This document shows positions 24,301-35,331 of a stretch of 64,000 nucleotides of DNA, in pieces. Made by a program: the position numbers and the translations under genes. Position 1 is the first letter of the stretch. The number at the start of each line of letters is the position of its first letter. This DNA is from Dillenia suffruticosa (taxonomy: Eukaryota > Streptophyta > Magnoliopsida > Dilleniales > Dilleniaceae), in the NCBI GenBank assembly GCA_033439265.1, contig JAVTVX010000027.1, positions 1,689,001 to 1,753,000 on the forward strand, written 5' to 3'. Under the pieces are notes generated by a model, which worked only from the letters and a program-made list of their open reading frames with translations, was not told the origin of the DNA and ran no database searches.

Positions 24301-25390
24301 GCTCCTTTTCTATGGCTGTTGCCTATAAGTTAATGACTGATGTTCAGAACTCTCAACAGCATAGTCAGGGAGAGGAGGGTTGGAGTTGGATTTTGAAGGT
24401 TAAGTGCTCAGAAAGAGTCAAATTTTTTCTTTGGTTAGCCAGACCCGAGAAGCTCATGACAAATGTAGAAAGATGCAAACGCAAGTTCTCTGATAATGCC
24501 TCCTACCCCATTTGCTTGCTTGGAGATGAATCAGTCCTCCATGTGCTAAGGGACTTCACTAAGGCAAGGCTCACTTGGGAGATCGTGCTGACTTTTGGAA
24601 TTCTAGGCTGAGCAAGTGGCTTTTCTTGGGTGCAAACCGAAAGGAAGCTAAGGGCCAACATCATACTAACTCTCTCTTCATTCATACAGCATGGTCTCTT
24701 TGGAAGGGAAGATGCTTATAGGTTTTTCAAAAGGTCAGCAAGTCTCCGTAGGAATTGGCTCTCTATGCCGCCAATATGTCCAGAGAAGTTGCGAGGTCTT
24801 GGAGGCCCGGTGCAGGAGGAAGGGATGCAGTGAAGAGAATTAAATGGGATCCTCCTCACGTGGGTTCCTTAAAGCTAAATACTGACGGTGCAGTTGCTCA
24901 TCCCTTTGGGAAAGCTAGCGCAGGGGGCATCATCAGAAACAGCAATGGAGAATGGGTCAAGGGCTTCACTATCAACATTGGAAGGTCTGAAGTCCTCCTC
25001 ACTGAGCTCTGGGCTCTAAGGGAAGGCCTTCTTCTTGCTAAACGGAGGGGCTTCAATCATCTGGAGGTGGAATTAGACTCTGCAGTGTTGGTAGGCCTTC
25101 TCCTAAATCAAACGAACCATCATCACCCTCTCTCCATTATTCTCCAAGATTGCAAAGTGCTGCTAAGCTCTCTAATGTGAAAATCCTCATGCATGTCCTC
25201 AGAGAATCAAATGTGTGTGCTGATCACTTGGCTCAGCTAGGCCAACGAAGTGCTAACGGTTTGATTGTGTTGCGTGACCCTCCTTCGTCTCTGTGTCGCC
25301 TCATTTGGGAAGATTGCATGGGATTGGAGAGGTCCAGGGGCAGAAGCACTTCCTGGTGCTTGGTTCTCTCTGTTCTGGTGTTTTTGTGCT
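21374..25390 (+). pseudogene. LINE ORF2: endonuclease, reverse transcriptase, RNase H relic
   Basis: It begins MSYKAIVWNCRGIGN, the standard start of the endonuclease domain, with LCLVETRYG about 40 residues later. RT landmarks are FRPISLFNTSYKILSKIL, LKVDLHKAFDTV, SHLFFADDLILLAEA and the thumb region ending near GGLGLRKTRETN. A zf-RVT region (KCSERVKFFLWLARPEKL) follows. The RNase H carries TDGA, the ELWALREGL helix, the ELDS strand and a final HVLRESNVCADHLAQLG. Multiple stops and frameshifts and a palm deletion make it inactive. Confidence 0.85.
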
Positions 25391-25429
25391 TCTCCCCCGG
25401 TACCAAAAAAAAAAAGAGCACATGGAGCT

Positions 25430-26097
25430 AACAGAGGACGAGCCGAACTGTGAGCAATGAGCAGTCCAGAGGCTGGCCCATCCTAATTGAACGGTCAAAT
25501 GTCTCACCAGAATTAAATGCATTGGGATCTCCAGCATTATCGTCACCTAGCATATATGTTATTCCCGAGCACAGTAGTCTCACAGTTACAGTCAGTGGTT
25601 AAACAACTAGTACTATTTCAAGGATATTAATTTAATATGTTAGTCCTATTTGACCACAGAGAGAGAGAGGGGGGGGGGGGAGGGAGGGGGAGAGAGAGAG
25701 AAACACAGAGGTGGAACTTCTATGTAACAGTAGTATGAAAAAAAACAAATAAGGTCGCACTTTAAGTTGTAATTGTTCAAAATCATCTGATAGACAGGAA
25801 AGGGAATTACCATAAAGAATTATATACTGAAGAAGAGACCCAAAGAAAAAGTTAAAGAAACTAAAGAAAAGTAAAGTCCAACAAACACCATAAGTTCTTC
25901 ATAGGATTACCCCGTTTTTACTCCTCCCATCTTCTATGTGGAAGATGGATAAAAGGACAAAGAAAAAGAAAAAGAAAACGACATTAAAAAAAGAAATGAA
26001 TTTTTTATGACCCCATAAACCATCAACATCTTTCCTTATCATATCATCATCGTCAACATCTTCATCCATCACAATCAATGGTCATCATCGTCCTTTT
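25430..26097. other. Spacer between LINE and HAN-like gene
   Basis: Holds a GA/G-rich simple tract (about 25661-25701). From about 25750 on it is probably the HAN-like gene's 3' UTR and flank, including A-rich and TCATCATC patches. No gene was seen. Confidence 0.5.
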
Positions 26098-26979
26098 TTA
26101 TCTGGTAAAGTCATGGACAAGGCTTGGCCTATCAGTGACATTTAAACGCCATGAGAGGAATGAAATTCCATTTTCTTGGTTACGATCATCATCATCCATG
26201 AACCTAAATTCATTACCATAGCATGGTATTTTCTGAGAAGTCTGTGAGTTGTGAACCCTCGAATTGTTCTGGCCAGCAGACATCATGTTTTGATGGTCCA
26301 TCACTCCTGCTGTTGCATTATTGTTTGCTGTAGTTGTTGCCGCGGCGGCCGACGCTCTTCTCTCTTCTTTCTTAAAACGAATCCCACAAGCATTGCACAA
26401 TGACTACAATCAACATACAACATTAAATGTCATGATAGCATGAGAGAGAGAGAGAGAGAAAGAGAGACAGAGAGAGAGAGAGAGTAAAACCTTTGGGCCT
26501 CTAGGACCATTGCGCCAGAGGGGTGTAGAAGTGGTGTCACAATTAGCGCACCTGCGTGCAAGAAGAGAGTCATTGACGGAGTTGTTGGTGGTAATGCCAC
26601 TGCTGGTGTTGCCCGAGCGTGTTGTCTTGTGAAATGCGTGTGTAGTTGATGTTGGGTTTTGTTGTTTAGCTTGAAAGATATCCCAACAGAAGCTAGACAT
26701 GTAGGAACCAGGACGACGACGTTTCTGTTCTTCCTCACTTGTCAAACGAGTGGATGGGGTTCCCAAGGAGAGAGTGCAGTCAACTGATGAGGACGTAAAA
26801 GGAGACATCTCTGTTGAATATTCATCAACAGCAGAAGCAGTGTGATGATTGTTTGGTATTGAAAAGAACATGGAGAAAGATGAACAACTTGTTTGACTGT
26901 GAAACACACCACATGAACATGGTCCAACCATATTCCCTTGTGAACCACTGCTGCAACGATGATGCATCCTCTCTCTCAC
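26098..26979 (-). CDS. HAN: GATA transcription factor, HANABA TARANU type
   Basis: Two exons on the minus strand, 26979-26491 and 26403-26098, giving 264 aa. Starting at the second methionine (26967) would give 260 aa, and several HAN relatives I recall begin MHHRCSS, so that start is a real alternative. The zinc finger is split by the intron after GPRGPK: CANC at 144-147 and CNAC at 166-169, a C-X2-C-X18-C-X2-C class B finger, followed by GIRFKKEERRA. The HAN signature VDCTLSLGTPSTRL lies upstream, and the C-terminus ends SLVHDFTR as in HAN. HAN proteins act in the nucleus to set meristem-organ boundaries and early embryo polarity. The 87-base intron is mostly a CT tract on the coding strand. 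Choice among HAN, HANL1 and HANL2 is not settled by sequence alone. Confidence 0.93.
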
Positions 26980-28262
26980 GAGAATATAGGGAGAGAATTC
27001 AGACTAGGAGGGAGATGGAGAAGGAACGAAAATGCTGATGAGATGTGGGTTTATAGTGGAGAGAGTTTATGGAGGACAAGTACTATAAGGCAAACAGTGC
27101 TACTATATAATGCTTGAGCGAGAACTTAGAGGGGGAGAGAGAGAGAGAGAGAGAGAGTGAGTGAGTGAGAGAGTTTGAATGTTCAAGCAAGGGTAGAGAG
27201 ATGTGGGTTGTTGTCTGATAGCTTTTATAAGCTAATAAAATGGCGAAATAACAGTCGGCAACTGCAGTCCTAGGTTTGTCGTGTAATAAGGAAATGGAGA
27301 ACAAAAAACGTACGCATAATGGCAAGGAGTGACGAGTGATAGCTGTATTTAGAGGGTGGTGTGTGGCAGAGAGAGGAAGAAAGGGGGGACCCAAAATATT
27401 ATGCCAGTTTTTAGAGTCAGTGACGGTATGGTTTGGGTAATGGAGAGCTTTGAGTTGAGTTTGGTCTTCTTTGATTTGATGACCATGTGGATTCCTTTCG
27501 ATATCTGTAGTACCCCTCTTGTTATCGCCTTAACAGTATTAATAGTAGTAATAGCAGTGGTAGTTTTTCCCTGCGAGCTCAATTTATATACGCCAGAGGA
27601 GAGAGAGGAAAGAAAGAGTGAGAGAGAGAGAGAGAGAGAGCGAGAGGAGAGATGGGGTTGGTCATTGGGTAGTCAAAAGAACCCACGTGACTAGCGGGAA
27701 CAGTCTTCCATGGATCTGCCTTCTCCGATCACGAGGCAACAATAGTCCTCCTCAGTCCAGTCCTCAGACCGAATACCCACATCAAAAAACTCTGTCCGTA
27801 TCCTCTGTGTGTGTGTGTGTGTCTCTCTCTCTCTCTGCCAGCCTCCCAACGAAGATGGAATGCCGACTCTCGCTTCACTTCTCTCTCCAATCGCGTCTCT
27901 CACACTCTCGCACCATTTGATGGTAAGAAAAACCATAACAAAGTCACGTGTACGTCCGATAAAAGTATCGAGGCAGCTAACTTAACGTCGTATTCACGAA
28001 GGCCGGGTCAGTTTTTTCTGCATGATTTCCTGCGATTAGTGTAGATAAATGTCGTTAATAATTATAATTTAATTAATATTATCTCTTTTTTTTTTAAGTC
28101 TCAAATTCAATTTTTTTAGATTAATGATAGATTAAATAACATATAGAACACTTGGAAACATAATGTATTAAAATAAACTTGGTAATGAAAAATCTTATTA
28201 ATTTTCTTCCTGAGCAAATTCATGAATTTTTCCAACATTATGAGTAAGATACTATTGTGAGT
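26980..28262. promoter_or_regulatory. Upstream region of the HAN-like gene, GA/CT-rich
   Basis: Contains GA runs at about 27127-27159 and 27619-27645, GT then CT runs at about 27805-27836, and a CACGTG box near 27683-27690. GAGA-type repeats are known binding sites of plant BASIC PENTACYSTEINE proteins, so these tracts may be regulatory; this is inference. No other gene was seen. Confidence 0.4.
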
Positions 28263-28270
28263 CACGTGAA

Positions 28271-28696
28271 TAGGGGTGTAATCGAGTCGATTCCAAGTAT
28301 TCTTATTCTCTAACTCAAACTCGAATTTTTTTTATCCTACTCGAATTCGAATTCGAATTCGATAAATAATAAGTAATAGAACTCGAATTTGATTCGATTG
28401 TATAATGAAATTGTTCGAATTCGACTTGAAAACTCGATTATTATATAATATATTAATATATTTTTTTATTTTTTTATTTTATAATCATATATAAATATAT
28501 ATAATATATATTAATATATGTTATCGAATTATTCGATAAATTTTCGAATATAAAATTTTATTATTTGAATTAAACTCGATTGTATAATGAACTCGATTGA
28601 AACTCAATTTAAGTTCGATCAAAATCAAGTCGAGTTGAGCCATTGATCAAGCGACTTACAAGCAATTCGAATTCAACTCAATTCGTAATAGCCCTG
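28271..28696. mobile_element. hAT-like MITE with 8-bp target duplication
   Basis: A 426-bp non-coding element. Its left end TAGGGGTGTAATCGAG and the reverse complement of its right end CAGGGCTATTACGAAT form imperfect inverted repeats. It is flanked by identical CACGTGAA 8-mers (28263-28270 and 28697-28704). The interior is rich in TCGAATTCGAAT and ACTCGA words on both sides of an AT-rich centre. An 8-bp duplication and short inverted ends are hallmarks of hAT-derived MITEs. Confidence 0.75.
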
Positions 28697-30064
28697 CACG
28701 TGAATTATGAGATTTTTGTGTGAATTTAAAATAAAATTAAAAATTTATATAATGATAAAATACAATATATTTAGAGGGTTTATAAGGTGATAAATAATAT
28801 TTAAATTATAATAATTTAAAAAAATAGTGGGGCAGCTACCCTTCTCTCTTTATTCCCATATTACTCAAATCAATTTTTTGACATCAAAATTTTACTTGGG
28901 CTCTTTAGAAAAGAGGGACTGTATCCTTTGTTAGATGGAGCAAACTTATATTGGTTTTGCTTTTATAATTGATTTATTTTAAGTAAATTTTTCATTTCCT
29001 CTTTGATCCCTATAATCAGCTCTTTGTTCACTCTTATTTAGCAAACTTAATAGGGGAATTTTAAAATTGTCACAAATAGCAAAATTTTTATTTACTAATT
29101 TAATTAATATATGTATTTTTATATAAATCATAAATATTCAGTAATTATATTAAATTTGACTCAATTTTGGTTTTTCAGGGAATAAATCTCTCTTGATATC
29201 TGTTTTTTTTATACACAAAATTTTAATTTAAAATTTTGTTTAAATGGAATCAATGATCAGTCATTGGGTATAGATGTATATATGTTTAATGAACAATGTC
29301 TGAGACTAAATATATTTAGTATTTTTGCAAATTTTTAAGGAAAGGCGCGTGGAAGTATTAGGTTAAGTTGAGAGTGAAGAATGGTGGGTGTGGTTGTAAG
29401 TGTTTTTTCAAGTGAAGTTTTGAAGAGAACAAAGACCACAAGAATCTCTTGTCACTCTACTCTACACCCCATCGGTAGTTGTAGAGATCGTCCAATCCAT
29501 CGCATCTAAAATCAATTATATGCCCTCATCAACACCCGGTTTCAATCAGTGCCGTACCGTGGAATCACGTGAACCCTTCTCTCACAAACACACCATTGCA
29601 CAAAAATTTCAAATATCCTCTCACAGACCCCCACCCCCAGTCATGATAATTGCCTCAACTTCCCCAAATCTCAATCTCATCACAACCTATTATGTCCTCA
29701 CCGCAGTTATCTCTTAAGATTTTTGGTATCATGAAGAGAGAGAAACAATAGTGAGAGAGAGAGAGAGAGAGAGATGGGGAAAAAAGGTAAAGGAAAAAAA
29801 GGTATCCCAAATGTGATACCCTGCAATCATCAAAGCAACATCTATTCCAAGTCGATGTTTTGGAGGAAGATCTTTGAGTCAAAGATAGTGGTAGTAAAAC
29901 TTAGAAAAAGAAAAGCAAAGAAACAAAAAACCATAACAAAATTTGGGAAAAAATAGTAATATGTGACCCCACCCCATCATCGACCCTCCAAGCCCAAACA
30001 AACAAACTCCTCTGGAATATCGATCGATTCGATCAAAAGATTCAAAAAACAAGAAAAAAAAAAC

Positions 30065-30107
<43 letters not shown>

Positions 30108-30243
30108 CAGATCGTCTAGAGATTGGTGTTGGTGTACATTGTTCGACATACGGGACGACCACCGCTTTGCAAAAGATGCTCTCTATGTGCTTTGTGAACT
30201 ACAAAATATAAATATTAAGGGGCTACGTAATACCCAAGACAAT

Positions 30244-30246
<3 letters not shown>

Positions 30247-30308
<62 letters not shown>
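30247..30308. repeat. (CT)n microsatellite, longest in window
   Basis: Uninterrupted CT dinucleotides for about 62 bases, the longest perfect simple repeat in the window. Confidence 0.95.
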
Positions 30309-30312
<4 letters not shown>

Positions 30313-31395
30313 ATTTACACATGCACCTGGTTCTTATTCTTCTGCACAAACTTTTGGTGTGGGTATCACACCATTCAATCTACCTTCGTACAAGTAACCA
30401 TTTTTCTTAATTACTCATCGCGAATTTTCTTTATCATTCACTTTGTTCGTCTAATTTTCTTTTTTTTTTCTTTGAATGTTTATTTCATCAATTTTCAATA
30501 AAATCTAAGTAATTAGATAATATCCCGTATGAAAATTCAATGATTACATGTTTGACTCAATTTTTGTAAGTGGTTGATATTTTTTAAATAAGATTTTAAA
30601 TTCAAATTTTATATATAAAAGAAATAAATATCTAAAAAGTTTTAATTTTTAAAATTTAATTCATTTTAAAATAAATTTAATCAAATTTAATATGATTATC
30701 AAAAAATTATTCATAATATTTATCACTCTTTTTCGCTCTTAGCTCGAGAGAAATTTGTTACCATATTGATAATGCAGCTCAATTTATACTAATAATATTT
30801 TGTGGGACATAAACTTATAATAATCCATTATTGTGATAAATAATAAATTTATTTCATGTTAGTACATTCGACTAATCGAAGATTAGAGTGTGTTTGCATT
30901 GTTCAATCCTCTCTCCCCCCCCTCTCCCTCTCTCTCCCTCTCCCCCCACCCCCCAATAAAATCTTTATGTAATTTTCTTTATACCCTTTAATGGAACTCT
31001 GGGATTTGCTTAAACAGCTATTAAAAATCAACGAATAAAATTCTTCACCCTCTCTCTCTCTCCCCCCGCTGTATTATGTTACGTGCTCATTAATCATGCT
31101 GTTACTTGGCTCGTTGGATTTCGTGGGACCCGCCGTTTTGGACCTCTTTTCCGAGGCAAAGGCACAGAGATCTCGATCTCGTGTGTATTTTTTGACCTAA
31201 TCCTAGTGCCACGTGGGCATCGTGGAGTGATTAAACTTTGCATGCATGCACGCATGCGAATTGTGCTAAACAAGCTCGAGGCATTTATTATGATAAACTA
31301 ATCAAATTCAATTAAGAAAGGCCCTCTCGTTTGAACACACCACATCCAAAACACAACATTCCTCAAAAGCAACAATTTACAACTGGAAATGAATC

Positions 31396-31399
<4 letters not shown>

Positions 31400-31455
<56 letters not shown>
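31400..31455. repeat. (CT)n microsatellite
   Basis: Uninterrupted CT dinucleotides for about 55 bases, followed by a C run and an A run. Confidence 0.95.
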
Positions 31456-31456
<1 letters not shown>

Positions 31457-32595
31457 CCAAAAAGGGGTTAGGCATTGATCTAGTGATGTCATTGTTCACA
31501 GGATCTTCTTTGCCGGGTTTATGGTTAAAGTTAATATTCCTCTCTTGGGTTGCAAATAGGAAAAAGAGAAAGCAAAACCCAAAAAAAAAATAAAAATTAT
31601 AACAAAACAAAATCAAAATACAAAATCAAAAACAAAGTAAAAAACGCAATAGACCAACGTTTGAAAAAGTGCAATGTTTGTGCAGAAGAAAAAGAAAAAA
31701 CACCTAAATCTATGAGCCGCCCTATGAATGTGATAGATAAGTTGCTGTCAATATCATGAACAGAGCTATGGAATTTGGAACATTTAATTGAAACCCCCAA
31801 TTGTCTCCCACAAAGCAAATCCTCCGTACTAGGTAGCTAAAGACCCAGGTAGACACGTAGCCAAGAGGGCACTGCCCTTGTAGGGTTTTCAAACATGTTC
31901 AAAGTATCAGTCTACGTTATACTTTTGTCGACAAAGATTCTTTGCTGGGAGCAAGGGAAGGTTTCAGTGTGCTGTCACACTTGCAGTTTGCTTTTGTTAG
32001 TTTTTCAATTTCATCATTATTGGGGTACGTGGGATTGGTTTGGTTTGAGGAACATGTTCTGTGTTTGATTTGAATGTTCCACTTTTTCCATTTTTTCTTT
32101 TATAAATGGTTCAAATGCAATTTGTAAAACCCCAAAATCAAAAGTTTAGCAACTTAATTGGGCAGCCTTTACAAGCCAAGCATCGACTTAATATTGTTTA
32201 GAACTTACATTTAAGTAATAAGATTTTATATAATTTTATTAATTTTGAATCGATTAAAAATACTCTTAAATTAAATAAAAAATTAAAATATATTGAGATG
32301 AATAATCTCATAAGGGTCAATTTATTTAATTTTTAATTCATCCGATCTCTCTCATTTTTCTCGATTAAATTGTGGACTTAGGCGCTTGCACGACACGCTA
32401 TCAAGTTGTTCCATGCAATTGAAGCATAGCTTTTCCAGATATTACATTTGTCTACACATAACATACGATTGTAGAAGAAAATAAACTGAGGAACTGGAAA
32501 TGATCAAATTGAATGAGAGAAGACAAGCAAAAGTGAGAAGCAATTTAAAGTCTAATAAGAGACCTAGAAATCTACCTTTTTTTCATTTTCAATTA

Positions 32596-32838
32596 CAAGG
32601 GAGGCCTATGAACTTGGGGTGACGCGCATCTGTCATGTCTTTGGAGAAGCCAACATCGGTGCTGATTTGTTAGCTAAGCTTGGAAGCACAGCTTCTCGTT
32701 GGAGAAAGATAGATTGGGTTCGGGCTCCATTAGGGGCAGCGCGCCTAAGTCCCTCCTTGCTAGGAGGGCTGCTCTGTAGTTTTCTTTTGTTTTATGTTGC
32801 TTTTTTTCTTTTCAAATTCATCACAAAAAAAAAAAAGA
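32596..32838 (+). mobile_element. 5'-truncated LINE fragment (RNase H tail)
   Basis: The frame reads EAYELGVTRICHVF, GEANIGADLLAKLG and then a hydrophobic tail. This is the C-terminal end of the RNase H of plant L1 elements, and it parallels the HVLRESNVCADHLAQLG of the large LINE. An A run at 32825-32836 closes it. The left boundary is approximate and no convincing target duplication was found. Confidence 0.7.
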
Positions 32839-33855
32839 AATTAATGGATATAGAAGGTTTTACCGATTAATCTGAATTCTGAATTTTTTGATTTCAGATC
32901 GAGAATAAGTATCTTATTCATTAAATTAAATTCAAAATTTCTTGGTTTCAAATTGAGAGCGCAATTTCGATATCATAGTTTTTGGGAATGATATTTTAGT
33001 AAACCTTTAATAACTGAGTTTTTTTAAAATGGCTACATGGAGGCAGTAGCATCGTGACCCAAGTTTTATGGGTTCAGACTGGATGCTACCATATCACATA
33101 ATTAATTATTAAGGAGCAAGTGTCAACTATTTTGAAAAAATACAATTAAACACATTTTTACTAAGGAAGTGAAAGTATTCCATTTGGTTATAGTTACTAT
33201 ATATTCTCTTCATATCATCTACATCTAAGAATCTCAGGATTTCTTGTTTTATCATCTTTCTTATATTCAATTTTTTTTAATACTTGATCATCGATATTCA
33301 AAAATTTGACTAATTCGATTCGAATAAAAGTAAATTTAATTTAATAATTGATTCCTTTAACACTTTTTTTTTTTTTACCTAAGATTTGAATTTAAGATTT
33401 TGATTAGAAAAGTTTCAAAAATTTACAAGATATTGATTTTCTTTTTTTACATTGATAATCAATCATAAAATACATTTTTTGTCTTACTTTAATATTCAAT
33501 GCTTTGCTTTGCTGGTTTTTAAGTATGATAATAATTTTATTCTTAGTTTATTCACTATTTAGTAAAGGAGTAAGTTTATTATGGTTGCATTAATTACAAA
33601 GAAACACATGAAACCTGACATTTTGAGTTAATCAAGGTTGGTACTTGATATCCAAGAGCATCTGTAAGTTGGATTTACCCCTTCGCCGGTAAGGATCCAT
33701 GGCCCCAAATGGTGGTCCGGCCACCCTGAAAATTTTTGAGTGTTGAGAGCTGCATCTGTAGGACATGTGGTGGGCGTGGGGCATCGATACTAATTTGTTG
33801 GCATAAATGGTCGTCCACATCTTGTCTTTTTTAATCTTTTTTTTTAATATCACAA

Positions 33856-34031
33856 AAATCGATCAATTTAATAAATAATAATAATAGATCTATAAATCAA
33901 ATATCATATTCAAAATTTAGAAATATAAAATATTATATTAAAAGAGCTCCCCCTTAAATTGGGTTTGATAATACTAGAACCGAATTAATCAAAATATAAT
34001 TCTTAGTTGATTCTAAAAATAAATAAATAAA
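33856..34031 (+). mobile_element. SINE, family A copy
   Basis: A 176-bp element flanked by TAATATCACAA (33845-33855) and TAATATCATAA (34032-34042), one mismatch. It ends in an AAAT-rich tail. The body words GAGCTCCCCCTT, GAACCGAATTAAT and AAAATATAATT match the order in the copies at 14649 and 52197. Confidence 0.55.
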
Positions 34032-34544
34032 TAATATCATAATGTGTCCCGGCCATTCAACCCTATTATAAACCATGTTCCAATCCTGGACCCTGGTACA
34101 ATTTCATAGAATTTAATGCCATATACTAGTTATAGTTTGCGTGGCATTTGATCAGATATTAAATGCAACGAAGTTATAGGCTTTCCAAATGCACAATCAA
34201 TCGAGAATATAACTGAATCCTAATTTAAAAGATTTCTTTCCTGAATTTGAATTGAGTTTTAATTAATTCAAAAATATTTAAATTCGTAATATCGTATTTT
34301 TGCTAATATCAACTATAATATACAATTTAATTTCATAGCTTAATGTCTTACATGTGTTTTACTTTCTAGAGTTGGATAAGCCAATACAAAAGCTGCAATT
34401 ATTTCGATTAGGAAAAATCTTTAAAATGTTATTAAAAATTTTTTAATTTAAATTGATATTAGATTTTAATTCTAGTTTTACAATTTAATAGTATGCTAAT
34501 TTGGTGTGCTTTTTTTTTTCTTTGTTATTGTGCATTTTTTTATA

Positions 34545-34755
34545 GACTTATCGATTTTTTTTATATTATACCGATCGGTATTTGAAATCATATTCCGATT
34601 AATCCGGTTCAAAACTTATAATGACCCATTTAAAGAGATTACCCTCCCAATATAGTTTACTCTATATTCAAATTGTAAATCGAATTCAGGATTTTAATTA
34701 AGAAATCTAACATCATATTTTATTTTACCGGGTCAACTCACTGTTAGTATATAAT
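34545..34755 (-). mobile_element. SINE, family A copy in reverse orientation
   Basis: On the minus strand it reads CAGTGAGTTGACCCGG, GATGTTAGATTTCTTAATTA, GAGGGTAATCTCTTTAAA, GAACCGGATTAATCGGAATA and GATCGGTATAATATAAAAAA. This is the same word order as the copy at 14649, ending in an A run at the low-coordinate side. Ends are approximate; a target duplication could not be fixed. Confidence 0.5.
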
Positions 34756-34999
34756 TATTGATTATTGATTTGTGCTCATGAAATTGTAGTTAGGGTAAAT
34801 GATTAACTGGCTAGCGATCCCATCAAAACGTGTGATTCTCGAATTACTGTATTCTTAATGAATTTATCTGTGCATATTTAAAAGATACTGAACGAGGAAA
34901 AAAAATAATAGTAGGAAGCGTTATTAATGTTATTGGAAAAAAATATATATTAAACCAAATTAAAATAATTAAAAAAAGCAAAATTCAATTCCAAATTTG

Positions 35000-35078
35000 T
35001 TTCCAAGAGATAGCGTAGTGATCATAATCTCTTTCTTGAAACCGATGATTCTGTATTGAAATTTTGATGTTAAAAAAT
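35000..35078 (+). mobile_element. Very short SINE with perfect 13-bp target duplication
   Basis: A 79-bp insert with A-box-like GATAGCGTAGTGATC and B-box-like GATTCTGTATTGAAA, ending in an A-rich tail. The identical 13-mer AATTCCAAATTTG lies on both sides (34987-34999 and 35079-35091). It sits about 250 bases before the NOL6 start codon, so it is in or next to that promoter. Confidence 0.7.
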
Positions 35079-35331
35079 AATTCCAAATTTGGGATTTTGG
35101 AGAGCCCAATTTAAATCCCTCTTCCCCAGGCCCAAATCGATATTTTGGGCCACTGCCCGAAAATGTTTTGGGCTCTAGACACTTCTCTATCTCTCCTCGC
35201 CTTCAAAACCCTAAACCCTTACCTCATAAACCTTCGAATCCCTGTACCAAAAAAAAATAATAATAAACCTTCGAATCCCTAAAATTTGACAATCAGAGAG
35301 AGGTTCCTTCTACCAGATTCTTCCGGAGAAA

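Larger units (their letters stand above)
19561..25416 (+). mobile_element. Nearly full-length L1-type LINE with target-site duplication
   Basis: A 5.86-kb non-LTR retrotransposon. Its 12-base A tail at 25404-25415 is followed by AGCACATGGAGCT (25417-25429), matching AGCACATGGAACT (19548-19560) just before the element; the 13-bp duplication has one mismatch. Parts in order: an ORF1 region (about 19.6-20.6 kb, then a K/E/Q-rich tail), apurinic endonuclease (from 21374), reverse transcriptase (about 22.4-23.8 kb, FADD box at 23314), zinc-binding zf-RVT region (about 24.2-24.6 kb) and a C-terminal RNase H (24.86-25.3 kb). Many stops and frame changes interrupt both reading frames. About 150 bases of the RT palm appear to be missing near 23.15-23.2 kb, between the AFDTVS and MERLAY motifs. 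It is non-autonomous now. The 5' end is close to the ORF1 start, so truncation is slight. Confidence 0.9.
28705..32595. other. Gene-poor stretch dominated by microsatellites
   Basis: No gene was recognised. Simple repeats include GA at about 29752-29774 and 30078-30104, CT at 30247-30308 and 31400-31455, and CT/C-rich tracts around 30911-30953 and 31052-31068. An RY-rich TGCATGCATGCACGCATGCG lies near 31240-31258. The small frames at 29520-30200 and 31300-31760 are low-complexity readings of these tracts. Confidence 0.5.

Noticed and set aside
29774-30211. Lysine-rich small frames among GA repeats
   Set aside because: They are low-complexity readings of simple repeats.
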